Shown here piece after piece: positions 14,933-15,071 of a DNA stretch of 15,071 bases (positions are counted from its first letter, which is position 1; each line of letters opens with the position of its first letter). The DNA comes from CAJQND01 sp051010055 (GTDB taxonomy: Bacteria > Pseudomonadota > Alphaproteobacteria > Rhizobiales > CAJQND01): contig JBPCVY010000043.1 in the NCBI GenBank assembly GCA_051010055.1, forward strand, positions 1 to 15,071, given 5' to 3'. The position numbers and the translations under genes were made by a program. Below the pieces are notes generated by a model. The model was not told the DNA's origin. It made no database searches and saw nothing but the letters and a program-made list of their open reading frames with translations.

Positions 14933-15071
14933 ATGCCTAAAAATATTGTGATTTTCTCCGATGGAACAGCCCAGGCCGGTGGGTTGATGCCCGATGAACG
15001 GCGCACGAATGTCTATAAACTCTTCCGGGCAACCAGGGTTGGGCCAGACACAGACATTAATCCGGAAAAAC
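14933..15071 (+). CDS. DUF2235 domain protein (alpha/beta-hydrolase-like), 3' end cut by window edge
   Basis: The first 46 codons are present. The start MPKNIVIFSDGTAQAGG, followed by ERRTNVYKLFRATRVGPD, matches the typical N-terminus of DUF2235 proteins (IVxFxDGT...NVYKLxxA). This domain belongs to the alpha/beta-hydrolase group that includes the Tle1 phospholipase effectors of type VI secretion, but many stand-alone members have no known role. The GxSxG nucleophile region would lie outside the window, so activity cannot be judged. Only a weak purine stretch (CGGA) precedes the ATG. It follows the broken peptidase gene after 112 nt. Confidence 0.75.
   Translation, partial: MPKNIVIFSDGTAQAGGLMPDERRTNVYKLFRATRVGPDTDINPEK

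Overview
The window looks like a stretch of an alphaproteobacterial chromosome, most probably Hyphomicrobiales (Rhizobiales) or a close relative. The reasons are the gene order radA-cvpA-purF-SDR, the yfgM-bamB-der cluster with alphaproteobacterial-type proteins, a GTTC-N7-GTTC LexA box (the alphaproteobacterial SOS motif) and a NnrU/PanB neighbourhood. This placement is inferred from gene content alone; no rRNA or other taxonomic marker is present. Most of the window is ordinary housekeeping DNA, tightly packed, with no gene-free stretch over 300 bases. The largest gap is 165 nt at 3885-4049. I see no tRNA, rRNA, CRISPR array, insertion sequence or prophage.

Left part (1-3884): a partial NodB-type polysaccharide deacetylase gene leaves the left edge on the minus strand. 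Divergent from it are a NnrU-family membrane protein gene and panB (pantothenate synthesis). Next comes a two-gene copper module: a CueR-type MerR regulator and a Tat-exported multicopper oxidase. It sits behind a textbook MerR-family promoter, a perfect ACCTTCC-N7-GGAAGGT dyad in a 19-bp spacer. The regulator therefore probably controls both itself and the oxidase in response to Cu(I).

Middle part (4050-7525): an envelope/ribosome cluster in the order known from E. coli: a YfgM-like membrane-anchored TPR protein, a BamB-like lipoprotein of the outer-membrane assembly machine, and the double GTPase Der (ribosome assembly). It ends at a hairpin-plus-T-tract terminator that also serves the convergent gene from the right.

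Right part (7530-13495, all minus strand, so read right to left): a secreted SH3-domain protein, radA (recombination/repair), cvpA, purF (first step of purine synthesis), a short-chain dehydrogenase and a 2-keto-4-pentenoate hydratase-like enzyme. radA has a perfect 15-bp LexA box placed between a candidate -35 and -10, and its predicted transcription start falls at the ATG, suggesting SOS control and a leaderless message. cvpA-purF has its own candidate promoter with a perfect 8-bp inverted repeat upstream.

Far right (13642-15071): an M16 (insulinase-type) zinc peptidase gene broken by at least three frameshifts, one at an 8-A run, so a pseudogene unless the sequence is faulty there. It is followed by the first 46 codons of a DUF2235 (alpha/beta-hydrolase-like) protein that runs off the edge. 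I did not find a convincing undescribed multi-gene system. The best leads are the LexA box on radA, the compact cueR-oxidase module and the dyad upstream of cvpA.
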